From contig NZ_CP055156.1 in the NCBI RefSeq assembly GCF_014217805.1, positions 3,726,585-3,790,584 on the forward strand: DNA of 64,000 nt. Reading direction: 5' to 3'. Positions 54,526-62,784 of the stretch are shown here, one piece after another. Under the pieces are notes generated by a model. That model was not told the DNA's origin. It ran no database searches and was given only the letters and a program-made list of their open reading frames with translations. The position numbers were made by a program, and so were the translations under genes. Each line of letters opens with the position of its first letter. Position 1 is the first letter of the stretch. The stretch is from Adhaeribacter swui. GTDB lineage: Bacteria > Bacteroidota > Bacteroidia > Cytophagales > Hymenobacteraceae.

Positions 54526-54813
54526 TTAAAGATTGGCGTACATGTATTCGCGCGGCTGGGTAGCTTGTTTTGGCTCTTTTTGTTGTTTTTCTTTGGGCAT
54601 AATTTCTTTTGCCTGCTGCAAGTATTTCCGGGCAACTAAAACACGGTCTTGTTTCGCAATAACTCCCTGGCCTTCGTATAAATAACAGGAAATTAAATCA
54701 TCAGGCCGGTTTTTCTTAAACAATAAAGTGTAAAACGTATGAACTAAATAAAGTTTTCTGGTTGATAGGTCTGCAACCAAAAAATATTCTTCCGGATCGT
54801 AAAATTGTTTCAT
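54526..54813 (-). CDS. Small uncharacterised protein
   Basis: 95 residues. YFLVADLSTRKLYLVHTFYT is a beta-hairpin-like start, followed by DDLISCYLYEGQGVIAKQ and a Lys/Gln/Glu-rich helix, then a basic tail. No known family. An ATG and a distinct codon pattern favour a real gene. Confidence 0.5.
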   Translation of the reverse strand: MKQFYDPEEYFLVADLSTRKLYLVHTFYTLLFKKNRPDDLISCYLYEGQGVIAKQDRVLVARKYLQQAKEIMPKEKQQKEPKQATQPREYMYANL

Positions 54814-55254
54814 TTAAATGGTAGGGTATAAATATTACTATAAGTATAGATTCTAAAAATTTAAAAATACATTCAAAATAAGCTATATATTGGCACTTTA
54901 TTAAGTATGATTTCTGATTAATCATGATACAAATTAATTGTATAATTCAGTAATAAATTGCTTTTGAGGCTACTAAATCAGCTATTATCCTATAAGTTAT
55001 ATTAGATTCTGTATAAAGTAATAAAATACAGGATAATTGTATTAATCTAAGCAGGCTTCCTTAGAAATACATTCGGAATAAGAGTAATGGCGATTACCCT
55101 GTTTATTCACTAAACCAATATTGCTGAAGGCAAACCGTTGATTAAACAGCGTTTTTTAATAGCTATTTGCTATAATCAATTTATGAGCCAGAAGTAATTT
55201 AAGAATGGTTACAAAGGGAACTTTTTGTTATTTATTATAAAAATTTTTTACTGC
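54814..55254. other. AT-rich gap upstream of the HDAC-family gene
   Basis: About 440 bases, no gene or tRNA. Repeated stops in all frames, no strong hairpin. The ORF that opens at 55225 reads ten extra residues ahead of the likely ATG at 55255. Confidence 0.45.
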
Positions 55255-56157
55255 ATGCTTAAAATTGCCTGGAATAAGCAATACGCCCATACCTTACCCG
55301 CCGGTCACCGGTTCCCGATGTTGAAATATGAGCTGCTGCCGCAACAACTACTGCACGAAGGAACCATAGAAACCGCCAACTTATTTGAGCCGGAACCTTT
55401 ACCCGAAAGTTTGATTACCGCCACCCACGATCCGGTTTACTGGCGCCGTTTAAATAATCTGGAACTTAGTCCTGCCGAGATCCGGAAAACAGGTTTTCCG
55501 TTAAGCCGCGAATTAATAACCCGTGAAGTGGTAATTATGAACGGAACCGTGCAAGCTGCTTTGTTTGCTCTGGAACACGGCATTGCCATGAATGTGGCTG
55601 GAGGTACCCACCATGCGTTTACAGATCGGGGAGAAGGTTTTTGTTTGTTAAATGATATGGCAATTGCGGCCAATTATTTATTGCAACAGCAACGGGTAAA
55701 TCAAATTTTAATTATTGATTTAGATGTGCACCAAGGCAACGGAACAGCCCAGATTTTTAAAAATGAACCGCGGGTTTTTACTTTTAGCATGCACGGCGAC
55801 CATAACTACCCTTTGCATAAAGAAAAGTCGGACTTGGATGTGCCCTTGCCCGATGGCATAGAAGATGTTGCTTATTTAAAAAAATTAAACGAAGTGTTAC
55901 CGCGCTTGCTGGATGCAGTAAAACCCGATTTTATCTTTTATCAGTCGGGTGTAGATATTTTGGAAACCGATAAGCTGGGAAGATTAAAAATATCGTTGCA
56001 AGGCTGTAAAACCCGCGACCGGATGGTACTGGAAATGTGTAAGCAAAACCAAATTCCGGTGGCGGTAAGTATGGGTGGTGGTTACTCCGAAAAGATTGCG
56101 ACAATTGTGGAAGCTCACGCTAATACCTTTCGATTAGCGCAATACTTATTTTTTTAA
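55255..56157 (+). CDS. Histone deacetylase family (AcuC/acetoin-utilisation type) amidohydrolase
   Basis: About 300 residues from the ATG at 55255. The zinc-hydrolase motifs of arginase/deacetylase proteins are in order: GIAMNVAGGTHHAFTDRGEG (active-site His pair), ILIIDLDVHQGNGTAQIF (zinc Asp and His), IFYQSGVDILETD (zinc Asp), and VSMGGGYSEK. Bacterial members remove acetyl or acyl groups from small amines or from enzymes such as acetyl-CoA synthetase. The substrate here is unknown. No AcuA/AcuB neighbours are present. Confidence 0.88.
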   Translation: MLKIAWNKQYAHTLPAGHRFPMLKYELLPQQLLHEGTIETANLFEPEPLPESLITATHDPVYWRRLNNLELSPAEIRKTGFPLSRELITREVVIMNGTVQAALFALEHGIAMNVAGGTHHAFTDRGEGFCLLNDMAIAANYLLQQQRVNQILIIDLDVHQGNGTAQIFKNEPRVFTFSMHGDHNYPLHKEKSDLDVPLPDGIEDVAYLKKLNEVLPRLLDAVKPDFIFYQSGVDILETDKLGRLKISLQGCKTRDRMVLEMCKQNQIPVAVSMGGGYSEKIATIVEAHANTFRLAQYLFF

Positions 56158-56242
56158 AATTTAAATTTATCTTCATCGTTCCGCATTGTTACGATGATTT
56201 TTGCGGAAAGGAATTTTTAAAAATTAGGCTAAACAATAAAGA

Positions 56243-56956
56243 TTATTTTAAAAGAATAGCCTGCCACCGGAAAGCCCATTGCCAGCGAAGTTTGTACTGC
56301 GAAAAGCCGGCCGCTTTAAATAGTTGCTTTAATTCAACCCGGCGAAAAGCCCGGAGCACCGATAAGGGTGCATCGTTTTTAACTAAGTACGATCGCGAAA
56401 AGAAGTAGGTAAGCCATTTAATAGCGTAGTAGGCAAAAGGATGGCGGTGAATGTCGTTAATAACAATAGCCAGGCGCGCTTGTTGTTTTAATTGCCGCAA
56501 TAACTTTTGCAGTTGCGCATCGGTAAAATGGTGGCAAAACAAGCTGCAAATGATAATGTCGTATTTATTTTTTTTAAAATTTGCCGAAAAAATATCTGCT
56601 TCCAGAAAATAGATATTTGTCAGGTCTTTACAGGTTTGCTGCGCGTATTTAATCATAACCGGGTTGGTATCTACTCCGGTTAAAGTGGCATTCATGTTTT
56701 TTTCGAAAGCCCATTCGGCCACTTCGCGTAAAATGTCGCCGCCGCCGCAACCTAAATCAGCAATTTGTAAAGTTGTTATTATTTCCGGATTAAGTACGCC
56801 CTCTTTCCATAAAGTGTCTAAAGCATCGGTTACTACTTCGTTGCCCCCCAACCATTTATTTATAATTTCTAATTCTTTCAGGTTTCTACGGAGCGCCGCA
56901 GTGTCTACGTTCGGATCGTCCATTAACTCGGGAGTGGTAGACCTGTTTTTAAACAT
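56243..56956 (-). CDS. SAM-dependent class I methyltransferase (polyketide cluster)
   Basis: 237 residues. IADLGCGGGDILREVAEWAF is motif I of the Rossmann methyltransferase fold, followed by TGVDTNPVMIKYAQ and IIICSLFCHHFTDAQLQ. It belongs to the broad ubiquinone/menaquinone-type methyltransferase group. Its start overlaps the end of the polyketide synthase gene by eight bases, so the two are coupled. A phenol or quinone ring from that enzyme is the natural guess for its substrate. Confidence 0.85.
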   Translation of the reverse strand: MFKNRSTTPELMDDPNVDTAALRRNLKELEIINKWLGGNEVVTDALDTLWKEGVLNPEIITTLQIADLGCGGGDILREVAEWAFEKNMNATLTGVDTNPVMIKYAQQTCKDLTNIYFLEADIFSANFKKNKYDIIICSLFCHHFTDAQLQKLLRQLKQQARLAIVINDIHRHPFAYYAIKWLTYFFSRSYLVKNDAPLSVLRAFRRVELKQLFKAAGFSQYKLRWQWAFRWQAILLK

Positions 56957-58061
56957 AATGCACTTTTAAAAGCATAGATTCCAAGGTTAATCCGGGACCA
57001 AAAGCAAAACTTAATATTGGTTGGTTGTGGCTGGCTTTGGTAAGGGTGCGTAATAAAGATTTCAGCACAAACAAAACGGTAGCCGACGACATATTGCCGT
57101 AATCTCGTAAAATTTCGTAAGCAAAGCAATTATGTTCCGGAGTTAAATTCAAGGCTTTTTCAATGGACTCCAGTATTTTTCGACCCCCCGGATGAATGGC
57201 GTATAAATCTACTTCGCTTACCTCTATTTCTAGTTTGTGTAGTAAATTTTGCGTTAGTTTTTTAATTCCTTTTTGAATCAGATCGGGCACATAGGAGGAT
57301 AAGGTCATCTCGAAACCGTGATCGGCAATATGCCACGCCATTTCTTTTTTGCCGGCGGGTATTAGTTCGCAGTGAAAGGCAGCCAGAGCCACATTTTTTT
57401 GGTTGGGCATGGGTTGAGCTTGCAATAAAACAGCGGCGGCCCCGTCGCCGAAAATAGCATTAGATACCAAATGATCGTTTTCGCGGTATTTTTGAAAATG
57501 GATGGTACACAGCTCCGTGCAAACCACTAATACCCGCGCTTGCGCATTGGCCTGGCAAAAAGCATCGGCTACTTTTAAAGCGTTAAAAGCTGCATAACAA
57601 CCCATAAAATTTATTTGCGTGCGCTGGGTGGTAGTGGGTAAATCCAGTGCTTGGATCAGGTCAATGTCTAAGCCGGGAGCGTACATGCCGGTACACGAAA
57701 CCGTAATTAAGTGCGTAATCGTACTCCGGTCAAAATCCCCCAGAACCGAAAAACAATCAGTAACCGCGGCCACCGAAAGCGGCAAAGCTTCTTGCTGGTA
57801 AACGGCCATACGTTGTTGCACCGTAGGAAAAGGCTCCAGATCGGGGGTATTCGGGAAAAAGGTAAATTGTCCGTTATTGGAGGCATAATCCGGCAGTACG
57901 GTGTACCGGTGGGCAATGCCCGTAACCCGGTATAAAGCCTTTAATTTGCGGATTTCTTCCGCGTTTAGCTGCAAAGCTGCCGCCATAAAATCGGCCGTTT
58001 GGGTTTGCGCTATTTTGTGAGGGGGCGTAGCAGTGCCAATGGCACAGATAAAGCTGTTCAT
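56949..58061 (-). CDS. Type III polyketide synthase (chalcone/stilbene synthase family)
   Basis: 370 residues. The thiolase-fold catalytic triad is in place: Cys155 (NFMGCYAAFNALK), His290 (AIHPGGRKILESI) and Asn323 (YGNMSSATVLFVL). Type III enzymes extend a CoA starter with malonyl-CoA and fold it into a pyrone or resorcinol, without an ACP. The N-terminal ICAIGTATPPHKIAQTQTAD is typical of bacterial members. It is the central gene of three, followed directly by a methyltransferase (overlap) and preceded 67 bases upstream by an FAD oxidoreductase. The starter is probably a fatty acyl-CoA, by analogy with alkylresorcinol and alkylpyrone synthases. Confidence 0.92.
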   Translation of the reverse strand: MNSFICAIGTATPPHKIAQTQTADFMAAALQLNAEEIRKLKALYRVTGIAHRYTVLPDYASNNGQFTFFPNTPDLEPFPTVQQRMAVYQQEALPLSVAAVTDCFSVLGDFDRSTITHLITVSCTGMYAPGLDIDLIQALDLPTTTQRTQINFMGCYAAFNALKVADAFCQANAQARVLVVCTELCTIHFQKYRENDHLVSNAIFGDGAAAVLLQAQPMPNQKNVALAAFHCELIPAGKKEMAWHIADHGFEMTLSSYVPDLIQKGIKKLTQNLLHKLEIEVSEVDLYAIHPGGRKILESIEKALNLTPEHNCFAYEILRDYGNMSSATVLFVLKSLLRTLTKASHNQPILSFAFGPGLTLESMLLKVHYV

Positions 58062-58128
58062 CGTGGTATTATAAGCAAAATTCTTTGAAATTGTTTTGCT
58101 CTAAATCACACTGGCCATCAATTATGCT

Positions 58129-59241
58129 TTAAAAAGCTTTGCCGTGCGTATTTTTTATTAAAAAATTTACCGCCCCAGGTATTATTTTAAGAGTAGCAAC
58201 CGCCGCTTCCGATAAAATTGGTTTGCCAAATACTCCTTGGATTAACCGGCCCACTTGCAGGCGGCGCGCAAATTGATTTTGCCAATGTTGTACGTAATTT
58301 TGTTCGAGCTGCTCCCGGATGCATTTGCTGTATAGGTATTCCCGCACCAAATCACTCACTATTTTGGCTCCGTGTATAGCCATGGCCATGCCATTGCCGC
58401 ACAAGGGTGTTATAAGGCCGGCGGCATCGCCGCACATTAAAACATGGTTTTCGAGGCAGCTTTTCGGGGCAAAAGAAATCTCATTAATTACTTCGGGCTG
58501 ACTGTACAAAAATTCACTTTTTTTAAAAATCTGTTTTATATAAGGGTTTTGCTGCAGCTCTGCCTGCTCCATAAGAGCAATGCTGCCGTGTTTTTTTAAA
58601 TTTTTACGTGTGGTTAAGTAACAAAAGCAGTATTTATCGTCCTCAATGGCCGAGATACCAGCGTAGCCATCATTAAAGTTGTGCAGGGCGATTAAATCTT
58701 TTGGGAAATCGGTTTTTATATGGTATTTAACCCCAATATAAGGTGAGCGTTGCTGAAAAAAAGAACGTTGAAACTGCCGGTCTAAATTAGCCCGTTTGCC
58801 GTAGCAGCCAATTACCAGATCGGCAGGCAGCGTGCGCCCATCCGAGAGCTCAACAGCAAAATTATCCTGGTTAAAAGTTACCTCCGTAGCACTGGTATTT
58901 AGGATAAAATTAACACCGCGGGATTGCGCTAATCTGTACAGATAATTATCCAGGGTATATCGGCTTACCCCAAAACCGCCCAGATCCAGGGGCGCGTGAA
59001 GGGTTTTGCCGGCTGGCGAACTTAGCATAAACTGTTTTATTGTGGCAGGTTGAAGCGCTGCCAGGCTTACTCCTAAAGATTGTAAAAATGGCTTTACTTC
59101 ATTAGAAATGTATTCTCCGCACACCCGGTGAAAGGGATATTGTTTTCGTTCAATTACCGTTACCGCGGCTCCGGCATCTTGCAATTGCAGGCTTGCTACT
59201 AATCCGGCTAAGCCGCCGCCAATTATAATTATATTTTTCAA
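58129..59241 (-). CDS. FAD-dependent oxidoreductase, geranylgeranyl-reductase / aromatic monooxygenase type
   Basis: About 370 residues. NIIIIGGGLAGLVASLQLQD is the dinucleotide site, and HVLMCGDAAGLITPLCGNGM is the second FAD motif (GD box). The chain fits the group that includes geranylgeranyl reductases and flavin hydroxylases. No ATG is found at the start: the frame offers TTG at 59239-59241 (giving the usual start KNIIIIGG) or TTG at 59256. In the three-gene cluster it would hydroxylate or reduce the polyketide product, as SrsC-like flavoproteins do in Streptomyces. The assignment to hydroxylase or reductase is not settled by sequence. Confidence 0.82.
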   Translation of the reverse strand: MKNIIIIGGGLAGLVASLQLQDAGAAVTVIERKQYPFHRVCGEYISNEVKPFLQSLGVSLAALQPATIKQFMLSSPAGKTLHAPLDLGGFGVSRYTLDNYLYRLAQSRGVNFILNTSATEVTFNQDNFAVELSDGRTLPADLVIGCYGKRANLDRQFQRSFFQQRSPYIGVKYHIKTDFPKDLIALHNFNDGYAGISAIEDDKYCFCYLTTRKNLKKHGSIALMEQAELQQNPYIKQIFKKSEFLYSQPEVINEISFAPKSCLENHVLMCGDAAGLITPLCGNGMAMAIHGAKIVSDLVREYLYSKCIREQLEQNYVQHWQNQFARRLQVGRLIQGVFGKPILSEAAVATLKIIPGAVNFLIKNTHGKAF

Positions 59242-59387
59242 AGTACGTAGTAGCAATTTAACCAGATAAACATAAAAGCTGTTGTTTTTTTTGGACTAAA
59301 GCAAGGGTTAAGGGCTAAAATACAAAAACTAATTTAAGCGACCTTCGTTATTTTAAAAAGTTAAATTACTTATACACGTTTATATAT

Positions 59388-59765
59388 ATGAAAAAAATTA
59401 TACTTTTGTTAGGAGCCTTTCTCTGCTGCTTAACGATTGGGGCGCAAGTTAAAGCCCCCATCGCTTTAAGGTCAGAGAAGCCGCAAGTGTTGGTTCCAAC
59501 AAATCAGGATACCGATAAAAGGGTAAATGTATACCCCAACCCCAGTACCGGAAAAGTTTTTTTAGAGCTCTCTGGATTTAAAGGCAAACGCACCGAGGTG
59601 CAAGTAACTAATGTAATTGGCAATGTTATCTTACGGGATAGTTTTAACGAAACCGAAGATCAAACCCTTAAAGTTCTGGATTTAAGTAATGTTGCCAGTG
59701 GTTTGTATTACGTAAAATTAGAAGCCGACGAGTACAGCGAAATCAGAAAAGTAATTGTGAATTAA
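59388..59765 (+). CDS. Minimal type IX secretion (T9SS type A) sorting-domain protein
   Basis: 125 residues. A signal peptide (IILLLGAFLCCLTIGA) is followed, after a short linker, by VNVYPNPSTGKVFLELS and LDLSNVASGLYYVKL, the T9SS type A C-terminal sorting domain. The domain fills nearly the whole mature protein, so no separate enzyme or adhesin part is attached. It may be a cargo stub, a remnant of a longer gene or a small cell-surface protein in its own right. A strong terminator follows. Confidence 0.85.
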   Translation: MKKIILLLGAFLCCLTIGAQVKAPIALRSEKPQVLVPTNQDTDKRVNVYPNPSTGKVFLELSGFKGKRTEVQVTNVIGNVILRDSFNETEDQTLKVLDLSNVASGLYYVKLEADEYSEIRKVIVN

Positions 59766-59795
59766 AGTACTATTAAAACTAAGTTTCTACGGATG

Positions 59796-59826
59796 AAAAA
59801 AGGAGCTAAATATTGGCTCCTTTTTT
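59796..59826 (+). terminator. Terminator of the T9SS-domain gene
   Basis: An 11-bp stem (59796-59806 with 59816-59826) closes a nine-base loop and continues into T residues, about 30 bp past the stop. Confidence 0.85.
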
Positions 59827-60135
59827 TTATTTATTAAAATTTTAAAAATTCAGAAAGAACAAGTACAAAGGTGTTTAAACGTAATAAATGCCGGCGTACT
59901 ACTGGCTGGCTTACTGTAACAAAGGAGGATTATAGCGTTTTATTTTAATTGAAAAGCTCTTATTTAACGGCCGCAAACCAGGGTTGCCTAACAAAGTAGG
60001 AGGTGTGTAAATACGAAAGAAAAGGAGCGAAACTTAACTTAGAATAATAGGAACAGGTGTTTTTTATATAAAAATTTTGTTCATTTTTGTAGGAATTAGT
60101 CTTTAGTCCTGGGTTCGGAACAAAGCGCTTTATGT
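59827..60135. other. Gap ahead of the LacI-type regulator
   Basis: About 310 bases. An AT-rich palindromic block is at 59836-59849. TTTG at about 60077 and a TAG-type box near 60097 could be a weak promoter for the regulator gene. No gene is seen. Confidence 0.45.
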
Positions 60136-61167
60136 ATGAAGAACAGACCGGTTACTATTAAAGATATTGCGCAACAATTACAGATTTCCGTTTCTACGGT
60201 TTCCCGGGCCTTGCGGGGTTCGCCGGACATTAATTCAGAAACTAAAAAAGCCGTATTGGATTTAGCGGCTGAATTAGATTATCAACCAAATTCTATTGCC
60301 CTTAGTTTAGTAAAACGTAGAACCAATATTCTCGGAGTAATTATTCCGGATATTGCCGTTCAGTTTTTTGCTTCGGCCATTAGCGGTATTCAGGAGGTGG
60401 CATCGGCGGCAGGCTTTAACGTCATGATTTGCCAATCCAACGAATCGGAGCAAACCGAAGCCAACAACATCCAGGCTTTACTTTCCAGTAGGGTGGCCGG
60501 CATTATTGTATCGGTGTCGGGCAATACTACCAACACCAATCATTTTAAAATTCTGCAGAAAAAAGGCATTCCTTTAATTTTATTCGACCGGGTGTGCGAC
60601 GACATTGAAGCCTCCAAAGTAATTGTGGACGATTACCAGGGCGCTTTTGCGGCCGTAGATCATCTGGTAGCAGTTGGCTGCAAACGCATCGCCCACCTGG
60701 CTGGCCCCGAGAAACTACAAATAACCGCTAACCGGAAAAACGGCTACTTCGATGCGCTACGTAAAAACAACATCCCTATAGACGAAAGACTGATTAAACA
60801 CGTTGATTTTGACCGGCAAAAATCTATTGATGCCACTAACCAATGGATTAAAGAAAGCAACCGGGTAGATGGCATTTTTGCCATCAGCGACCGGGTAGCC
60901 ATAGGCGCCATGCTGGCGATCAAAGCTGCCGGTTTACGTATTCCCGATGATGTGGCGGTAGTGGGCTTTGGCAACGAAACTACTTCATCTATTCTGGATC
61001 CGGCTTTAACTACGGTAATGCAATACCCCGTAGATATGGGCCGGCAGGCAGCTCGCTTGTTTTTAGAACAGATAGAATCGGAAGCCGAAGACTTTACCCC
61101 GCAATCTATTGTTTTAGAAACGCAATTATTGGTTAATAAATCATCTGACCGAAACCACACTATTTAA
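60136..61167 (+). CDS. LacI/GalR family transcriptional regulator
   Basis: 343 residues. A helix-turn-helix opens the protein (VTIKDIAQQLQISVSTVSRA, then LRGSPDINSETKKAVL), with the hinge at LDYQPNSIALSLVKRRTN. The effector domain follows as a periplasmic-binding-protein fold: ILGVIIPDIAVQFFASAI, then DRVAIGAMLAIKAAGLRIPD and VVGFGNETTSSILDP. It should control a sugar-linked gene set. Ten bases after its stop comes an SGNH hydrolase gene, so it probably regulates that gene and itself. No sugar transporter lies near. Confidence 0.92.
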   Translation: MKNRPVTIKDIAQQLQISVSTVSRALRGSPDINSETKKAVLDLAAELDYQPNSIALSLVKRRTNILGVIIPDIAVQFFASAISGIQEVASAAGFNVMICQSNESEQTEANNIQALLSSRVAGIIVSVSGNTTNTNHFKILQKKGIPLILFDRVCDDIEASKVIVDDYQGAFAAVDHLVAVGCKRIAHLAGPEKLQITANRKNGYFDALRKNNIPIDERLIKHVDFDRQKSIDATNQWIKESNRVDGIFAISDRVAIGAMLAIKAAGLRIPDDVAVVGFGNETTSSILDPALTTVMQYPVDMGRQAARLFLEQIESEAEDFTPQSIVLETQLLVNKSSDRNHTI

Positions 61168-61176
61168 CATTGTGCC

Positions 61177-61842
61177 ATGCGATTTTTTAAAAATTTTTAT
61201 TTTACCTTGGTTTTATTCTTAGTTCTTGGGTTTACCAGTGCGCAAGCCCAGGATATGTCGAAATGGGAAAAAGAAATTTCGACGCTGGAGCAGCAAGATA
61301 AATCTAAAGCGCCGCCCAAAAATCCGATTGTGTTTACCGGCAGTTCCTCTATTAAACTATGGGAAACTTTAGCGCAGGATTTCCCGGGTAAAAATGTTTT
61401 AAACCGGGGCTTTGGCGGCTCACAAACGTTTGAAGTAACCCATTTTGCCGATCGCCTGATTTTACCGTATCAGCCCAAGCAAGTAGTTATTTATGTAGGC
61501 GACAATGACCTGGCAAGCGGCAAAACACCCGAGCAGGTTTTTCAGGATTTTAAGGCGTTGTTTCAAAAAGTCCGGCAAAACAACCCACAAACCTATATCA
61601 CTTTTATATCAATAAAACCGAGCCCATCGCGTAAACAATTGTTGCCAGGCATTAAACAAACCAATCAGCTTGTTCAGGAATTTCTAAAAAGCCAAAAAAG
61701 AACGGGTTATGTAGATGTTTTTAATAAAATGCTTTTACCTACAGGCAAATTTAATCCGCAGCTTTACCGCGCTGACAGTCTTCATATGACCGCAGCCGGT
61801 TATCGTATTTGGGCAGATGCTGTTCGACCAGTATTAAAGTAA
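61177..61842 (+). CDS. SGNH/GDSL hydrolase family esterase, exported
   Basis: 221 residues. A signal peptide (about 6-24, FYFTLVLFLVLGFTSAQA) is followed by the SGNH blocks: PIVFTGSSSIKLWETL (block I, Ser in GSSS), LNRGFGGSQTFEV (Gly), VIYVGDNDLASG (Asn) and DSLHMTAAGYRIWAD (Asp/His). Such secreted enzymes remove acetyl or other acyl groups from polysaccharides. It is in an operon with the LacI-type gene, with a gap of ten bases. Substrate unknown, a carbohydrate ester being likely. Confidence 0.9.
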   Translation: MRFFKNFYFTLVLFLVLGFTSAQAQDMSKWEKEISTLEQQDKSKAPPKNPIVFTGSSSIKLWETLAQDFPGKNVLNRGFGGSQTFEVTHFADRLILPYQPKQVVIYVGDNDLASGKTPEQVFQDFKALFQKVRQNNPQTYITFISIKPSPSRKQLLPGIKQTNQLVQEFLKSQKRTGYVDVFNKMLLPTGKFNPQLYRADSLHMTAAGYRIWADAVRPVLK

Positions 61843-62122
61843 AAGGTGAAATTTTAAAACTTTAACTTTTATCAAAATTTTGCTAAGCCGCTAAGTGGTT
61901 TTATTAGAGAACTAAAATTGTATTGACTTTTAATATATATTTAAAATTGTTTTTATAATTATTCTAATATAATATTTGTTTTTTAATGTTGAAAAGTTTT
62001 GTTAACAACCGAAGCAAAAACGTTCGCAATTTTAATCAAAAATTAATAATAATTGCGAAACCTACAGATGAATAAGGATTAATTAAGTTAAAATTGAGTT
62101 ATTTTAATATAATTTGTATTAT
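61843..62122. other. Very AT-rich gap
   Basis: About 280 bases, nothing coding, frequent poly-A and poly-T runs. No strong terminator stem after the hydrolase gene is visible. Confidence 0.4.
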
Positions 62123-62154
62123 TTTGGTTCATTGATAAATAAACACTATCTTTA
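62123..62154 (+). promoter_or_regulatory. Putative promoter of the gene at 62192
   Basis: TTTG at 62123-62126, 20 bases, then TATCTTTA (62147-62154), one mismatch from TAnnTTTG. The start would be near 62160, with a leader of about 30 bases to the ATG. Confidence 0.5.
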
Positions 62155-62191
62155 CATCGCAATTACAGTGTGTTTATTTAAAACAGGTTAC

Positions 62192-62530
62192 ATGATCGAA
62201 GTTAAAACTTTTAGCTTTAGCCTTAGGGTTGCAGAAAATGATCTAACCAACCAACAATGCGAAGGTAAATATTATTTAGTATTATCTTGTGAAAGCCCTT
62301 TTGATGTGAATAAGTCTTTTTCTGAAGAATTTTTGACTGATTCGGAGTTAGCGCCCTTTTTTAGCAACTTAGATCTGTTAAAATTTGCTGAAGAAATGGC
62401 TACTTTCTGGAGAATCCGGTTGCTGGTAAATCCGAAACTGGATTTAACCCGGTTAGAAGAGTTAGCCGACCTTTGGAATAAAATGTATGAACAGCTCAAG
62501 CTGGAATTAACCGGGGTAAAAGCGGCTTAA
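62192..62530 (+). CDS. Small uncharacterised cytoplasmic protein
   Basis: About 112 residues from the ATG at 62192; the 26 residues before it in the open frame start at TTG and overlap the promoter, so I leave them out. The chain is mainly acidic helices (LLKFAEEMATFWRIRLLVNP, then LEELADLWNKMYEQLKLEL) after a beta-like start. No motif or signal. Function unknown. Confidence 0.6.
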   Translation: MIEVKTFSFSLRVAENDLTNQQCEGKYYLVLSCESPFDVNKSFSEEFLTDSELAPFFSNLDLLKFAEEMATFWRIRLLVNPKLDLTRLEELADLWNKMYEQLKLELTGVKAA

Positions 62531-62784
62531 GGCAGTAGGGTATTCAATTAATTAAATTATAAGCAGTTACGTAAAACACGTAACTGCAAATTACGCAACC
62601 ATCTTTATTTTTTAGCTCTACTCGTAGCTAGTTTTAAATTTTAAAAATTTCTTCTTACAGCCTTTCCTGGTTTTACTCTGGTTCTAATTCCCTTTACGTC
62701 GGTATTTAAAAAAACAGCCTTCATTAGTTTTATTCTCTACTATTTTTTAAAAAAAATTGAAAATTACGCTGCTGATTTTCCGGA

